DNA of 64,000 bases from a virus. A program made the position numbers and the translations under genes. Below the pieces are notes generated by a model, which was not told the DNA's origin, did no database searches, and saw only the letters and a list, made by a program, of their open reading frames with translations. Location: positions 1-64,000 of IMG/VR virus record IMGVR_UViG_3300047548_000491; one strand, 5' to 3'. Of this stretch, positions 56,341 through 64,000 are shown piece after piece (position 1 is the first letter of the stretch; every line of letters starts with the position of its first letter).

Positions 56341-57504
56341 ATGGCAACCCGCAAGCCTAAAAAGACAGCCGATCATTTTATCAAAGCACTAAATCCCCGA
56401 GACCCTGATACAAAGTATATGGGGGACGAGCCGTTCTTTGCCCTCCAGCCTGATTCAGGTTATCGTGGGGTAGCACTTGCACGTAGCTTCAATTGGTATA
56501 ACCGTTTTTATAGCAAAAAAGATGCTAAAGAATTGATTTCTCAATATCTGGAACATCACGACCGGCATGATGACGCTAAAAAAATGCGTAAGGTCGATGA
56601 CAAAGAATTCCTAATGACACTGTGTTGGCTTGCAAGAATGACTTTGCGCGGCCTTGAACTTACCGAACATGAAGAAGCCACATTGGAAAATGAAATTAGT
56701 CGATTGCTGAAATTGGTTGCCAAACCAGTTGTAGTTGAAAAAGTAGAAGACAAGCCTGTGATTTCTCGCCCCAACATTCAGGATATTATGCGAGACAAAG
56801 CACGTGAGGCTGCAGGCGAACTTGAAGGTATGTTTGATGAATTTGTTGCTACTGGAAAGGTATCTGACAAGACAGTTGATGTGGTTGCAAGATTCAATGT
56901 GATGCCTCAACACATTCCACTGATTGTTGAATTCTGGAAGCGTAAGCAGGAAGAATTTGAAGTCCTGCAAGAAGGTAATGATAAAGATATCAAAGAAGCA
57001 TACAGTTTTCTGGGCAAAATTCAAGTACGAAACATTCTGAAATTTATTGATCAGGTACTGGGTGATTTGAATAGTTACATTTCTATTAAGAAAGCAAGCA
57101 AAGCTCCTCGTAAGAAGAAGGCTGTACCGATCGAAAAGGTTGTAGCTAAACTTAAGTATCTCAAAGAATTTAAAGACCCTGCAAACAAACTGGATCTCGT
57201 CAGTGTACATCCTACTAAATTGCATGGTGCAAGTGAGGCGTGGGTTTATGACACTGCGAAACGTAAACTCCACCACTACATTGCGGATGAGTACAGCAAA
57301 ACCTTCACTGTCAAAGGTAATACTATTCTCGGCTTTGATACAAACAAATCTGAGATTAAAACACTGCGTAAGCCCGGTGAACAAATCAAAGAAGTAATGG
57401 GTTCAAAACCCGCGGCTCGCAAATTCTTTGCAGATATTAAAGCGGTTGCTACTACACCCAATGGTCGCTTTAATGAGAACATGCTGATTTTGAAGGCGTT
57501 TTAA
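56341..57504 (+). CDS. 387-residue hypothetical protein
   Basis: Behind AAGGAG in an early-type promoter context. Helical N-terminal half (VALARSFNWYNRFYSKKDAKELISQYL, then LCWLARMTLRGLELTEHEEATLENEISRLLKL), a lysine-rich linker (KKASKAPRKKKAVPIEKV) and a beta C-terminal region (GASEAWVYDTAKRKLHHYIADEYSKTFTVKGNTILGF). No catalytic motif seen. Codon use is more GC-ending than the surrounding late genes. Confidence 0.65.
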   Translation: MATRKPKKTADHFIKALNPRDPDTKYMGDEPFFALQPDSGYRGVALARSFNWYNRFYSKKDAKELISQYLEHHDRHDDAKKMRKVDDKEFLMTLCWLARMTLRGLELTEHEEATLENEISRLLKLVAKPVVVEKVEDKPVISRPNIQDIMRDKAREAAGELEGMFDEFVATGKVSDKTVDVVARFNVMPQHIPLIVEFWKRKQEEFEVLQEGNDKDIKEAYSFLGKIQVRNILKFIDQVLGDLNSYISIKKASKAPRKKKAVPIEKVVAKLKYLKEFKDPANKLDLVSVHPTKLHGASEAWVYDTAKRKLHHYIADEYSKTFTVKGNTILGFDTNKSEIKTLRKPGEQIKEVMGSKPAARKFFADIKAVATTPNGRFNENMLILKAF

Positions 57505-57505
57505 T

Positions 57506-57730
57506 ATGATTACAGGAGCCCTTTGGTATACAGGTAGCCACTGCATTGGTATTGTTCAAGTCGTTCAAGGCCACCAAGTAGAAGAATATCGACAAACCGG
57601 CGAAGCAGAATTTAAGTACTACATTGGTGTAGGTTTGGGTCAGGAAGAAAAATCTGATGCCCAGTATATTGCAGATTACGGCATGCCTTTTGACAAGGTC
57701 GCAGGTGATTCGTTATTCAGAGTAAATTAA
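57506..57730 (+). CDS. 74-residue hypothetical protein
   Basis: MITGALWYTGSHCIGIVQVVQ plus EYRQTGEAEFKYYIGVGLGQ is a compact antiparallel beta pattern, with a short helical end (AQYIADYGMPFDKV). It follows the previous gene by one base and lies in the same early-type unit. No function recognised. Confidence 0.65.
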   Translation: MITGALWYTGSHCIGIVQVVQGHQVEEYRQTGEAEFKYYIGVGLGQEEKSDAQYIADYGMPFDKVAGDSLFRVN

Positions 57731-57740
57731 GGAGATAAAA

Positions 57741-57971
57741 ATGAAAGTTAGTAAAACAGATATGATTGTAAAAGATGAAAAAGCATTTAGGTTGCGTGTA
57801 CGTCACTGGAAGGCAGATAACCCATCTGATCTAAATGCTATTGAATTTGTTCAGGAATGCATCGGTAAAGACGGCGAAGTTGACTTCACTTCAACTTACC
57901 AGTACAATCTAACCAATGATGATTTAAAACAATTGGCCATCACAATGTCCAGACTAGCAGAAAGCGCATAA
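57741..57971 (+). CDS. 76-residue hypothetical protein
   Basis: Behind AAGGAG. KAFRLRVRHWKADNPSDLNAIEFVQECIG, then FTSTYQYNLTNDDLKQLAITMSRLAESA. A beta-alpha-beta-alpha outline; no known motif. It abuts the MazG-like gene. Confidence 0.65.
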   Translation: MKVSKTDMIVKDEKAFRLRVRHWKADNPSDLNAIEFVQECIGKDGEVDFTSTYQYNLTNDDLKQLAITMSRLAESA

Positions 57972-58385
57972 ATGACACAACAAATTGATTTAAACAAATA
58001 TCAGGACTTTGTCCAAGCAGTTACCAGTGACGCAAGCAACGACTTTGCGGCTATGGTTAAACGACTACAAGAACTTGATGACCAACCCAACCTGAACATC
58101 AGTCTACTGATGACTGCTGGTATTGGTCTAGCAAGTGAAGGCGGCGAGTTTAACGAAATCATTAAAAAGATGGTCTTCCAAGGTAAGCCATTCAATGAAG
58201 AAAATCGCTTTCACATGAAGCGTGAACTAGGTGATATCTTTTGGTATTGGACTAATGCATGTAGGGCACTTGGATATGACCCTAACGAGGTGATTGCTGA
58301 GAATGTAGGCAAACTTGAAGCACGATATCCAGGAGGCTCATTCGATGCGTTCTATTCAGAAAATCGCAAGGCCGGGGACCTCTAA
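57972..58385 (+). CDS. MazG-like nucleotide pyrophosphohydrolase
   Basis: 137 residues. AGIGLASEGGEFNEIIKK (the EGGE-type metal-binding helix) and HMKRELGDIFWYW (ExxxD) match MazG/dUTPase-like all-helical pyrophosphohydrolases. They hydrolyse NTPs to NMPs, possibly damping alarmones or cleaning dNTP pools. Ends 40 nt into the next gene. Common in phages of aquatic bacteria. Confidence 0.8.
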   Translation: MTQQIDLNKYQDFVQAVTSDASNDFAAMVKRLQELDDQPNLNISLLMTAGIGLASEGGEFNEIIKKMVFQGKPFNEENRFHMKRELGDIFWYWTNACRALGYDPNEVIAENVGKLEARYPGGSFDAFYSENRKAGDL

Positions 58386-58611
58386 AGTGCATCCTTGGGA
58401 CGAAAACCTGACGTTGTTCACCCCCGAAGAATTTGACCAATTGCCTGATGGGACTGAATTATATTCAATCATGCAGGGTGATAAACCTGTAATCAAAGGT
58501 AAAGATGACATTGACATGGATACACGATTCGGGCACATTGCTTATGGAGTTAATGATCCATGGAATCATCCCTTGAAGGACTTGTTCTTGATGTTCAAAC
58601 TCAAGCAATGA
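58345..58611 (+). CDS. 88-residue hypothetical protein
   Basis: Start ATG 58345 has a near-perfect AGGAGG 8 nt upstream, inside the MazG-like gene. MRSIQKIARPGTSKVHPWDENLTLFTPEEFDQLPDGTELYSI, then DDIDMDTRFGHIAYGV. No known domain. Ends in an ATGA overlap with the next gene. Confidence 0.65.
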   Translation: MRSIQKIARPGTSKVHPWDENLTLFTPEEFDQLPDGTELYSIMQGDKPVIKGKDDIDMDTRFGHIAYGVNDPWNHPLKDLFLMFKLKQ

Positions 58612-58832
58612 ACTTCAGCCCAGCTCCCAAGTATCATACTTGGAACGATTATGTTGCGAGAAAGATTGTGAAATCTCCCTGGGAGCAGTGGTTTGCGTGG
58701 TATCCTGTCAAAGTTAATGGAAATCGAATCTGGTTAAAGACAGTATACCGCCGATGCATCAACACATATGTTGACATGGATAATTGGAAAAGATACGAAT
58801 ACGGTAATGTATTTGATATACTGAAAGACTAA
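58608..58832 (+). CDS. hypothetical protein, paralogue of the 39062 gene
   Basis: 74 residues from ATG 58608. WEQWFAWYPVKVNGNRIWLK, TVYRRC and KRYEYGNVFDILK are shared with the gene at 39062, which lies within the small-gene array. The pair looks like duplicated unknown proteins. Its stop TAA overlaps the left arm of the hairpin before gene 13. Confidence 0.6.
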   Translation: MNFSPAPKYHTWNDYVARKIVKSPWEQWFAWYPVKVNGNRIWLKTVYRRCINTYVDMDNWKRYEYGNVFDILKD

Positions 58833-58858
58833 CTCCTGATAAATACACTATCAGGAGT
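58832..58858 (+). promoter_or_regulatory. hairpin over a late promoter and the gene 13 RBS
   Basis: ACTCCTGATA (58832-58841) and TATCAGGAGT (58849-58858) form a 10-bp perfect stem with a 7-nt loop. GATAAATA (58838-58845) spans the left arm and loop; its +1 (about 58851) is in the right arm. Right arm holds AGGAG, the ribosome-binding site. Read-through RNA would hide it, whereas late transcripts starting there would not. Confidence 0.75.
58838..58845 (+). promoter_or_regulatory. putative late promoter (GATAAATA), gene 13
   Basis: Embedded in the hairpin before gene 13. Predicted transcript begins with TCAGGAG and has an exposed ribosome-binding site. Confidence 0.6.
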
Positions 58859-58863
58859 TTTCC

Positions 58864-59625
58864 ATGGCTAATCAGCGACTACAAGATTTAAAAGATGAAT
58901 TGTTCAAAAATTTAAGATTTCGTCTAGGTGATGGTATGGTTGATGTTGAACTTGACCCAGAGCATTACGAAGCTGCATACAATTACACCATTAAACTATA
59001 TAGACAACGAGCACAAAACGCAACGCAAGAATCATATACTTTGATGGAAATTCATAAAAATAAAGATGTGTATGTCCTGCCTTCAGAATTTATCAACGTA
59101 AGACAAGTATTTAGAAGAACAGTGGGTTTAGAAACAGGTCCTGCGGCAAGTTCTTTTGACCCATTTTCTAGTGCGATTCTTAACACGTATTTGTTAAACT
59201 ATAACTACGCAGGTGGTCTAGCAACATATGATTTTTATGCCCAGTACATCGAATTAGCTGCTAGAATGTTCGGTGGATACGTAATTTACACGTTTAACCC
59301 TGTAACCAAAGAAATTAGAATTGTAAGAGACCCTAAAGGATCAGGCGAAAAGATTCTAATTTGGGCTGATATTATTCGTCCAGAAGAACAATTATTACAA
59401 GATCCAGGGGCAGGGGTTTGGATTGGTGACTATACACTTGCGGTGCTTAAAGGCATATTAGGCGAAGCCCGTGAAAAATTCGCTAGTATAGCTGGTCCAA
59501 GTGGCGGAACTTCTTTAAATGGTGCTTCGCTCAAAGCAGAATCAAAAGCAGAACAAGAAAGATTAATTGAGGATCTAAAACGCTTTGTAGATTATAGTCA
59601 ACCATATTCATTCGTTATTGGTTAA
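58864..59625 (+). CDS. 13: neck protein (gp13-like)
   Basis: 253 residues. RLQDLKDELFKNLRFRLGDGMVDVELDPEHYEAAYNYTIKLYRQRAQ, VYVLPSEFINVRQVFRR, and a YAQYIELAARMFGG helix are the pattern of gp13-type head-completion proteins. The C-terminal helix ends SYSFVIG-like (SQPYSFVIG). gp13 joins gp14 to close the head-neck. It lies on the opposite strand from gp14 and gp15. Confidence 0.8.
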   Translation: MANQRLQDLKDELFKNLRFRLGDGMVDVELDPEHYEAAYNYTIKLYRQRAQNATQESYTLMEIHKNKDVYVLPSEFINVRQVFRRTVGLETGPAASSFDPFSSAILNTYLLNYNYAGGLATYDFYAQYIELAARMFGGYVIYTFNPVTKEIRIVRDPKGSGEKILIWADIIRPEEQLLQDPGAGVWIGDYTLAVLKGILGEAREKFASIAGPSGGTSLNGASLKAESKAEQERLIEDLKRFVDYSQPYSFVIG

Positions 59626-59645
59626 ACTGCTCTTTATTTTAAGAC

Positions 59646-59680
59646 ACTCCTGTAATACAATAAGTACTGCAGGAGTTTTC
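59646..59680 (+). terminator. intrinsic terminator with RBS in its 3' arm
   Basis: ACTCCTG (59646-59652) pairs with CAGGAGT (59670-59676), followed by TTTC and TTTTT. The GGAG in the right arm may serve the dNMP kinase start at 59686, so structure here could also limit translation. Confidence 0.65.
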
Positions 59681-59685
59681 TTTTT

Positions 59686-60318
59686 ATGATTATAGGTGTT
59701 ACCGGATTGATCGGCAGCGGCAAAGATACTATCGCCGATTATTTAGTTACCCATCATGGGTTTAAGCGTATAAGTTTTGCAGCTAGTCTCAAAGATGCAG
59801 TATCGTCAGTATTTGGTTGGGACCGAGAATTACTAGAAGGAACGACTAAATCAAGTCGTGAATGGCGAGAACAAAAAGATGAATGGTGGAGCAACCGTCT
59901 AGGTAGAGAAATTACACCACGCTGGGTACTGCAATTTTGGGGCACAGAAGTTTTACGTAATCATTTTCATAATGATATATGGGTTGCGAGTGTAGAAAAC
60001 AAATTGCGCCAAGCAAAGGATGATATTGTAATCACAGATTGCAGATTTGCTAATGAGGTCAATGCTATAAAAGATGCAGGCGGTCTAACGATGCGTGTTT
60101 CACGCGGGCCCGATCCAGAATGGTATCAATATGCAACTGATTATAACAAAGGACCTGATGGAAATTCCATGTGGTCTATTAGTAAAACTAAATTAGATAA
60201 ATTTGGTATACATGCCAGCGAATATTCTAGCGTTGGCTTGATGTATGACTATTACGTTGATAATAACGGCTCAATTGATGATTTGCATAATAAAGTGAAA
60301 TCAATAGTCAACCTCTAA
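59686..60318 (+). CDS. 1: deoxynucleoside monophosphate kinase (gp1)
   Basis: 210 residues. Walker A GLIGSGKD (7-14), RISFAASLKDAVSSVFGW (the substrate-lid region), a WVLQFWGTEVLRNHFHNDIWV motif, and DIVITDCRFANEVNAI match T4 gene 1. It phosphorylates dGMP, dTMP and modified dCMP to the diphosphate. Slightly shorter than T4 gp1 (241). The 3' end overlaps the HNH gene on the other strand by 18 nt. Confidence 0.88.
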   Translation: MIIGVTGLIGSGKDTIADYLVTHHGFKRISFAASLKDAVSSVFGWDRELLEGTTKSSREWREQKDEWWSNRLGREITPRWVLQFWGTEVLRNHFHNDIWVASVENKLRQAKDDIVITDCRFANEVNAIKDAGGLTMRVSRGPDPEWYQYATDYNKGPDGNSMWSISKTKLDKFGIHASEYSSVGLMYDYYVDNNGSIDDLHNKVKSIVNL

Positions 60319-60648
60319 ATCACCCCTGCGCCAAGTTACTTCCTTTCGTTTTACTACTTCTACGCAATTAAGACACACCGTTCTTAAGTTGACGTAGTTA
60401 TTATTTTCTAGATTACCATCTATGTGGTATACAGTCATCTGAGAAGAAAATAGACTCTTAAACCCGCATACGTCACATGTGGGTTTTTTCTTGTATCCTG
60501 CCCTTTGCCAAGTAGGAACGCTGGGTTTCTTCTTAGCTTTCTTGCGCCCGCACTCATCACATATGCTGCGATAGTATGTTTTTCCTTTGCGGATGTAATT
60601 AACTGCACAAAGATTCTTGTTACAAGTCTTACATATTGGTCTTTTCAT
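60301..60648 (-). CDS. HNH-family endonuclease
   Basis: 115 residues. First half: CKTCN, later CDECG (a zinc knuckle pair). Second half: CDVCG, then VYHIDGNLENNNYVNLRTVC and LNC, the HNH signature (H, N and a final C-pair). It could be a homing-type nuclease or a DNA-maturation nuclease. No self-splicing element seen around it. No gene is disrupted, so a free-standing nuclease inserted between gp1 and gp18 is likely. Confidence 0.75.
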   Translation of the reverse strand: MKRPICKTCNKNLCAVNYIRKGKTYYRSICDECGRKKAKKKPSVPTWQRAGYKKKPTCDVCGFKSLFSSQMTVYHIDGNLENNNYVNLRTVCLNCVEVVKRKEVTWRRGDLEVDY

Positions 60649-60706
60649 ACAGTATTTAACAAAACACCTTTAAAGGTATGGTTATTGGCTGTTTTTATAA
60701 ATTTTC

Positions 60707-60714
60707 GCTAAATA
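60707..60714 (+). promoter_or_regulatory. putative late promoter (GCTAAATA), gene 18
   Basis: Precedes gene 18; the leader has an AGGG/CCCT hairpin then AAAGGA. Confidence 0.45.
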
Positions 60715-60766
60715 TTATTACGTATAGGGCGTTAACCCTCAAAATCATAACATAAAGGAAAACAAC

Positions 60767-63700
60767 ATGGCACTAGTATCACCAGGCGTAGAAGTTACAA
60801 TTATTGATGAAAGTCAATATTTACCTCCTGCCTCATCATCTGTCCCCTTCGTTCTATTAGCAACTGCACAAAATAAAGCGAACGCTACCGGGACAGCAAT
60901 TGCGCCAGCGACTACAGCCGCTAATGCAAACAAATTATACACAGTAACAAGTCAGCGTGACTTAGTAAACTTATTCGGTAATCCGTTCTTTTACAAAACT
61001 TCGAATAATACCCCTATTCAGGGATATGAACTAAATGAATATGGTCTTTTGGCTGCATACTCATTGCTAGGTGCTACTAATCGTTGCTTTATCTTACGTG
61101 CTGACATTGACTTGGCTAGCTTAGTAGGTACATTATCTCGTCCAACAGGAGCTCCTGCTGACGGTACTTATTGGTTAGATACAACAACTACTACCTGGGG
61201 TATCTATGAGTTTAATCAATCTACTGGTAAATTCACTAATAAACTACCACTAGTTATTACTGACGCTAACCAAATGTCTGGCGGCGCGCCACTAACATCA
61301 TTGGGTACGATCGGATCATACGCACAATATGCTGAATTGAATTCAGAAACTGGTGTTTATAGTAACCCTACATTCTTCTATAAGAACATGAACAACTCAT
61401 GGGTTGTCGTAGGTAGTCAAGACTGGAAAAATTCAATACCTACTGTAACTACTGTTGCTCCTACAGGTGCATTACTTAGTGGAACAGAATACTCATTCAC
61501 TATTACGTTTAATGGAACTACCGGCAATGCTCAAGTAATAACGTTTGACGGAGCTACTGGCATTTACGCTATTCAGAATGCAATTCACAATGCAGGTGGA
61601 TATTTAGATGCTCAAGTTGTAAACAACACACTTCAAATTTATTACTCTAATCCAGATCCTGATTCTTTCATCAATATTACTGACGGAGCAAATACACCAT
61701 TAGCTACATTATTTGGAGCAGCAGCACCAGTTAATCTCAACTATTTTAACCCATTGATGGTTACTAGTCCATCATCTCAGATGCCTTTATGGACAGTTGG
61801 CCAATTAACTTCTAGACCTACTGGATCTGTTTGGGTTAAATCAAGTGTATCTGGTAATGGTTTGAATCCTGCTCTCAACGTTTATCGTAGTAGTTTAGCT
61901 AGTTGGGTAGGCGTAAATGTATCTTATTATGACTTATCTGGAAATGCAATCTTTGCGTTAGATTCAACTGGTGGCCAATCAATACCAGTAGGCACTGTTA
62001 TCATGTCTGGTGCACCTGCAGGCTTATTAAGAAGAAAAGCTACAGGTAGCACAATTGTAACTGGCTCTACTACTTCGCCAGAACCAACTGTAGGATCCGT
62101 ATTGTATGCTACTGTATCAACTCCGGGTGTTCCTGCTGCATCGGTCCATCAAATTACTATGACCGGTTCAACAGGATCTTCGTTTGTAGTTGATTGGCTT
62201 GCAGCCGATATCCCTAATACAGATGCATATTTGACTACTAATGGAGCAATTCAAATCGAACACACCGCCGGCGGCGACATCTATTTAACTGATGTTAATC
62301 CTACAACAGGTATTAGTTCGGGACTTCTTGCTGAAATAGGTTTTGACACAGTATCTAACCCAGATGTACTAGTTGGTTTTGCTCTAAGTAACTACAACAC
62401 ATTCCAGTACACTGACATTGGCGGCGCAGTATTCTCTGTAACTATTGAAAGAGATTACTATTCTGTTTCTGCTAACTTAGGATCCGGTAACTACTCTAGT
62501 TCTGGTACTACTCAGGTAGTAATACCAGGAACTGATTTAGGTGGTTCATCTCCTGCAAATGATATTACAATTAACATTGAAGGTGGTTCATCTCCTACTT
62601 GGACATTCATGTCCGGCACACCTAACATTAAATATGTTTCAACTTTATCTAATTGGGAATGGTTGTCCTACACACCAAATGAAGGTCCACTAGCAACAAA
62701 CCCAGCAAACGGAACTAATTGGTACTACAGTACAATTTCTGAAGTTGACATTATGGTAAACCAAAATGGTGCTTGGAAAGGGTATCGTGAAGTATCTTAC
62801 GATAGTAATGGTCACCCCCTACCAAGCGGTGTTAACACAACTGATCCTAACGGTCCGATTCTTGCAACCGATGAGCCAACTACTCAGAGTGACGGTACTG
62901 CTCTAGTGTACGGTGATCTATGGATTGACACTAATGATTTAGAAAACTATCCAATGATTTATCGTTGGCAATTGGTTGATGGTCAAGATCAATGGGTACA
63001 AATCGACAACACAGACCAAGTCAGTCAAAACGGTGTTCTATTTGCAGACGCACGTTGGGGCACTTCTGGTAGCGTAGATCCAGTAAATGATCCGATACCT
63101 GAAATCGTTGATTTGCTAGAAAGCAATTATCTAGATTTAGATGCACCTAATCCAGTTGCGTATCCACAAGGTATGTTGTTATGGAATACCCGTCGTTCTG
63201 GATATAACGTAAAGCAGTTTAGAACTAATTACTTTACAAGTGCTAACTATCCAGGTGAATCATTACCTACATTCTCATACACATGGGTAAGTGTAAGTGG
63301 ATTGAATACTAATGGATCAGCTTACATGGGCCGCAAAGCTCAGCGTAATATGGTTGTACAAGCCATGAAAGCTGCAATTGGTACTAACCAGACAATTCGT
63401 GAAGAAGATACATTCTTCAACTTAATGGCTACACCAAACTATCCTGAGTTGCAACCTGATATGGTCGTTCTAAACAATGACCGTAACAACACTGCTTACA
63501 TCATTGGTGATACACCATTGCGCTTACCAGATCAAGCTACTGCATTGACTAACTGGGCTACAAACGCTGCAGGAGCATCAAGCACAGGTGAAGATGGATT
63601 AGTTACACGTAACGAATATATGGGTCTATTCTATCCAAGCGGTATCACTGTAAACCCAACAGATGGTTCTGCAGTGGTGGTACCTGCTTCACATATGATG

Positions 63701-64000
63701 CTTCGTACATTCTTACGCAATGATACTATTGCTTATCCTTGGTTAGCACCAGCTGGTACTCGTAGAGGTAATATCGACAATGCAACAAACATTGGTTATT
63801 TAGACGCAACTACTGGCGAGTTTGTAGCTATCAAGAATCGTTTAGGAATTCGTGACGTATTGTACACAAACCAGATCAACCCACTAGCATTCTTCACAGG
63901 TGTTGGCTTGTTGAACTATGGTAATAAGAACAGCAAGGATACACAGTCTGCACTAGATCGTATCAACGTAGCTCGTTTAGTTTGCTATGTACGTGAAAGA
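60767..64000 (+). CDS. 18: tail sheath protein (gp18), 5' part, runs off the window
   Basis: At least 1078 codons open to the edge. N-terminus MALVSPGVEVTIIDESQYLPP is the classic sheath start. The C-terminal conserved domain is reached (IAYPWLAPAGTRRGNIDNATNIGYLD, then KNRLGIRDVLYTNQINPL and a GLLNYGNKN), so little is missing. T4 gp18 is 659 residues; here about 400 extra residues lie in the middle, with TGSTTSPEP-like and GGQSIPVGT-like Thr/Gly/Pro-rich stretches that look like surface insertions. The protein forms the contractile tube around the tail. Confidence 0.9.
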   Translation, partial: MALVSPGVEVTIIDESQYLPPASSSVPFVLLATAQNKANATGTAIAPATTAANANKLYTVTSQRDLVNLFGNPFFYKTSNNTPIQGYELNEYGLLAAYSLLGATNRCFILRADIDLASLVGTLSRPTGAPADGTYWLDTTTTTWGIYEFNQSTGKFTNKLPLVITDANQMSGGAPLTSLGTIGSYAQYAELNSETGVYSNPTFFYKNMNNSWVVVGSQDWKNSIPTVTTVAPTGALLSGTEYSFTITFNGTTGNAQVITFDGATGIYAIQNAIHNAGGYLDAQVVNNTLQIYYSNPDPDSFINITDGANTPLATLFGAAAPVNLNYFNPLMVTSPSSQMPLWTVGQLTSRPTGSVWVKSSVSGNGLNPALNVYRSSLASWVGVNVSYYDLSGNAIFALDSTGGQSIPVGTVIMSGAPAGLLRRKATGSTIVTGSTTSPEPTVGSVLYATVSTPGVPAASVHQITMTGSTGSSFVVDWLAADIPNTDAYLTTNGAIQIEHTAGGDIYLTDVNPTTGISSGLLAEIGFDTVSNPDVLVGFALSNYNTFQYTDIGGAVFSVTIERDYYSVSANLGSGNYSSSGTTQVVIPGTDLGGSSPANDITINIEGGSSPTWTFMSGTPNIKYVSTLSNWEWLSYTPNEGPLATNPANGTNWYYSTISEVDIMVNQNGAWKGYREVSYDSNGHPLPSGVNTTDPNGPILATDEPTTQSDGTALVYGDLWIDTNDLENYPMIYRWQLVDGQDQWVQIDNTDQVSQNGVLFADARWGTSGSVDPVNDPIPEIVDLLESNYLDLDAPNPVAYPQGMLLWNTRRSGYNVKQFRTNYFTSANYPGESLPTFSYTWVSVSGLNTNGSAYMGRKAQRNMVVQAMKAAIGTNQTIREEDTFFNLMATPNYPELQPDMVVLNNDRNNTAYIIGDTPLRLPDQATALTNWATNAAGASSTGEDGLVTRNEYMGLFYPSGITVNPTDGSAVVVPASHMMLRTFLRNDTIAYPWLAPAGTRRGNIDNATNIGYLDATTGEFVAIKNRLGIRDVLYTNQINPLAFFTGVGLLNYGNKNSKDTQSALDRINVARLVCYVRER

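Noticed and set aside
1-64000. CRISPR arrays, tRNA genes, insertion sequences or an integrase
   Set aside because: No regularly spaced repeats, no cloverleaf-like segments with a T-loop signature, and no transposase or recombinase motifs (apart from UvsX) were seen by eye. A tRNA search program would be needed to exclude a divergent tRNA.
1-64000. Full reassignment of TAG to an amino acid
   Set aside because: Structural and replication genes are long and uninterrupted, so in-frame TAG is not used widely. Only the first gene has one.

Overview
The window is about 64 kb of the genome of a tailed, contractile (myovirus) bacteriophage of the T4-like superfamily. The signature genes are all here: terminase large subunit gp17, tail sheath gp18, neck proteins gp13 and gp14, sheath stabiliser gp15, single-stranded DNA-binding gp32, UvsX, UvsW, primase gp61, helicase gp41, dNMP kinase gp1, thymidylate synthase and DHFR. 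The DNA is AT-rich, genes are packed with 1-30 nt overlaps, and late-promoter octamers of the NATAAATA type recur. A BPSL0761-family gene beside uvsX is a weak hint of a betaproteobacterial, perhaps freshwater, host. No tRNA, rRNA, CRISPR array or integrase was seen.

Layout. 1-2.7 kb: small hypothetical genes, a sulfotransferase-like protein and a zinc-ribbon protein. 2.7-6.3 kb (minus strand): four tail-fibre or structural genes, including two kelch-like paralogues. 6.4-10.9 kb: genes behind near-consensus sigma-70 promoters, with a metallopeptidase and a MoxR-type ATPase paired with a metallopeptidase/VWA protein. 10.9-15.8 kb: DHFR, thymidylate synthase, an NAD-dependent epimerase, a probable spanin pair and a secreted nuclease. 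15.9-25 kb: virion genes, a methyltransferase, the terminase and two long internal or structural proteins. 25-34.8 kb: replication and recombination block (gp32, UvsX, possible UvsY, AAA ATPase, UvsW, possible gp62). 34.8-40.2 kb: an array of about 17 tiny tandem paralogues. 40.2-46.7 kb: sugar genes (ROK kinase, RmlC-like epimerase, cytidylyltransferase), an exonuclease, a Pol III alpha-like fragment, primase and helicase. 46.7-52.5 kb: head and fibre genes and a PD-(D/E)XK nuclease. 52.5-56.2 kb (minus strand): NUDIX hydrolase, gp15 and gp14. 56.3-64 kb: hypothetical genes, MazG-like enzyme, gp13, dNMP kinase, HNH protein and the 5' part of an unusually long gp18.

The most unusual structure is the 34.8-40.2 kb array. 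Each small protein ends in an acidic-aromatic helix closing with Leu-Arg-Trp (LRW). The codons for that ending, AGG TGG, lie just upstream of the next start codon and look like its Shine-Dalgarno sequence. One member is fused to a Walker-A segment, and three related genes lie elsewhere in the window.

The second unusual feature is promoter geometry. Six sigma-70 promoters place their -10 hexamer exactly 6 nt before an ATG, and several late promoters end 4-5 nt before an ATG. Both arrangements predict leaderless mRNAs. One late promoter lies inside a hairpin that hides the gene 13 ribosome-binding site, as in several T4 late genes. The first gene carries an in-frame amber codon, and TAG is almost absent as a stop codon in the window.
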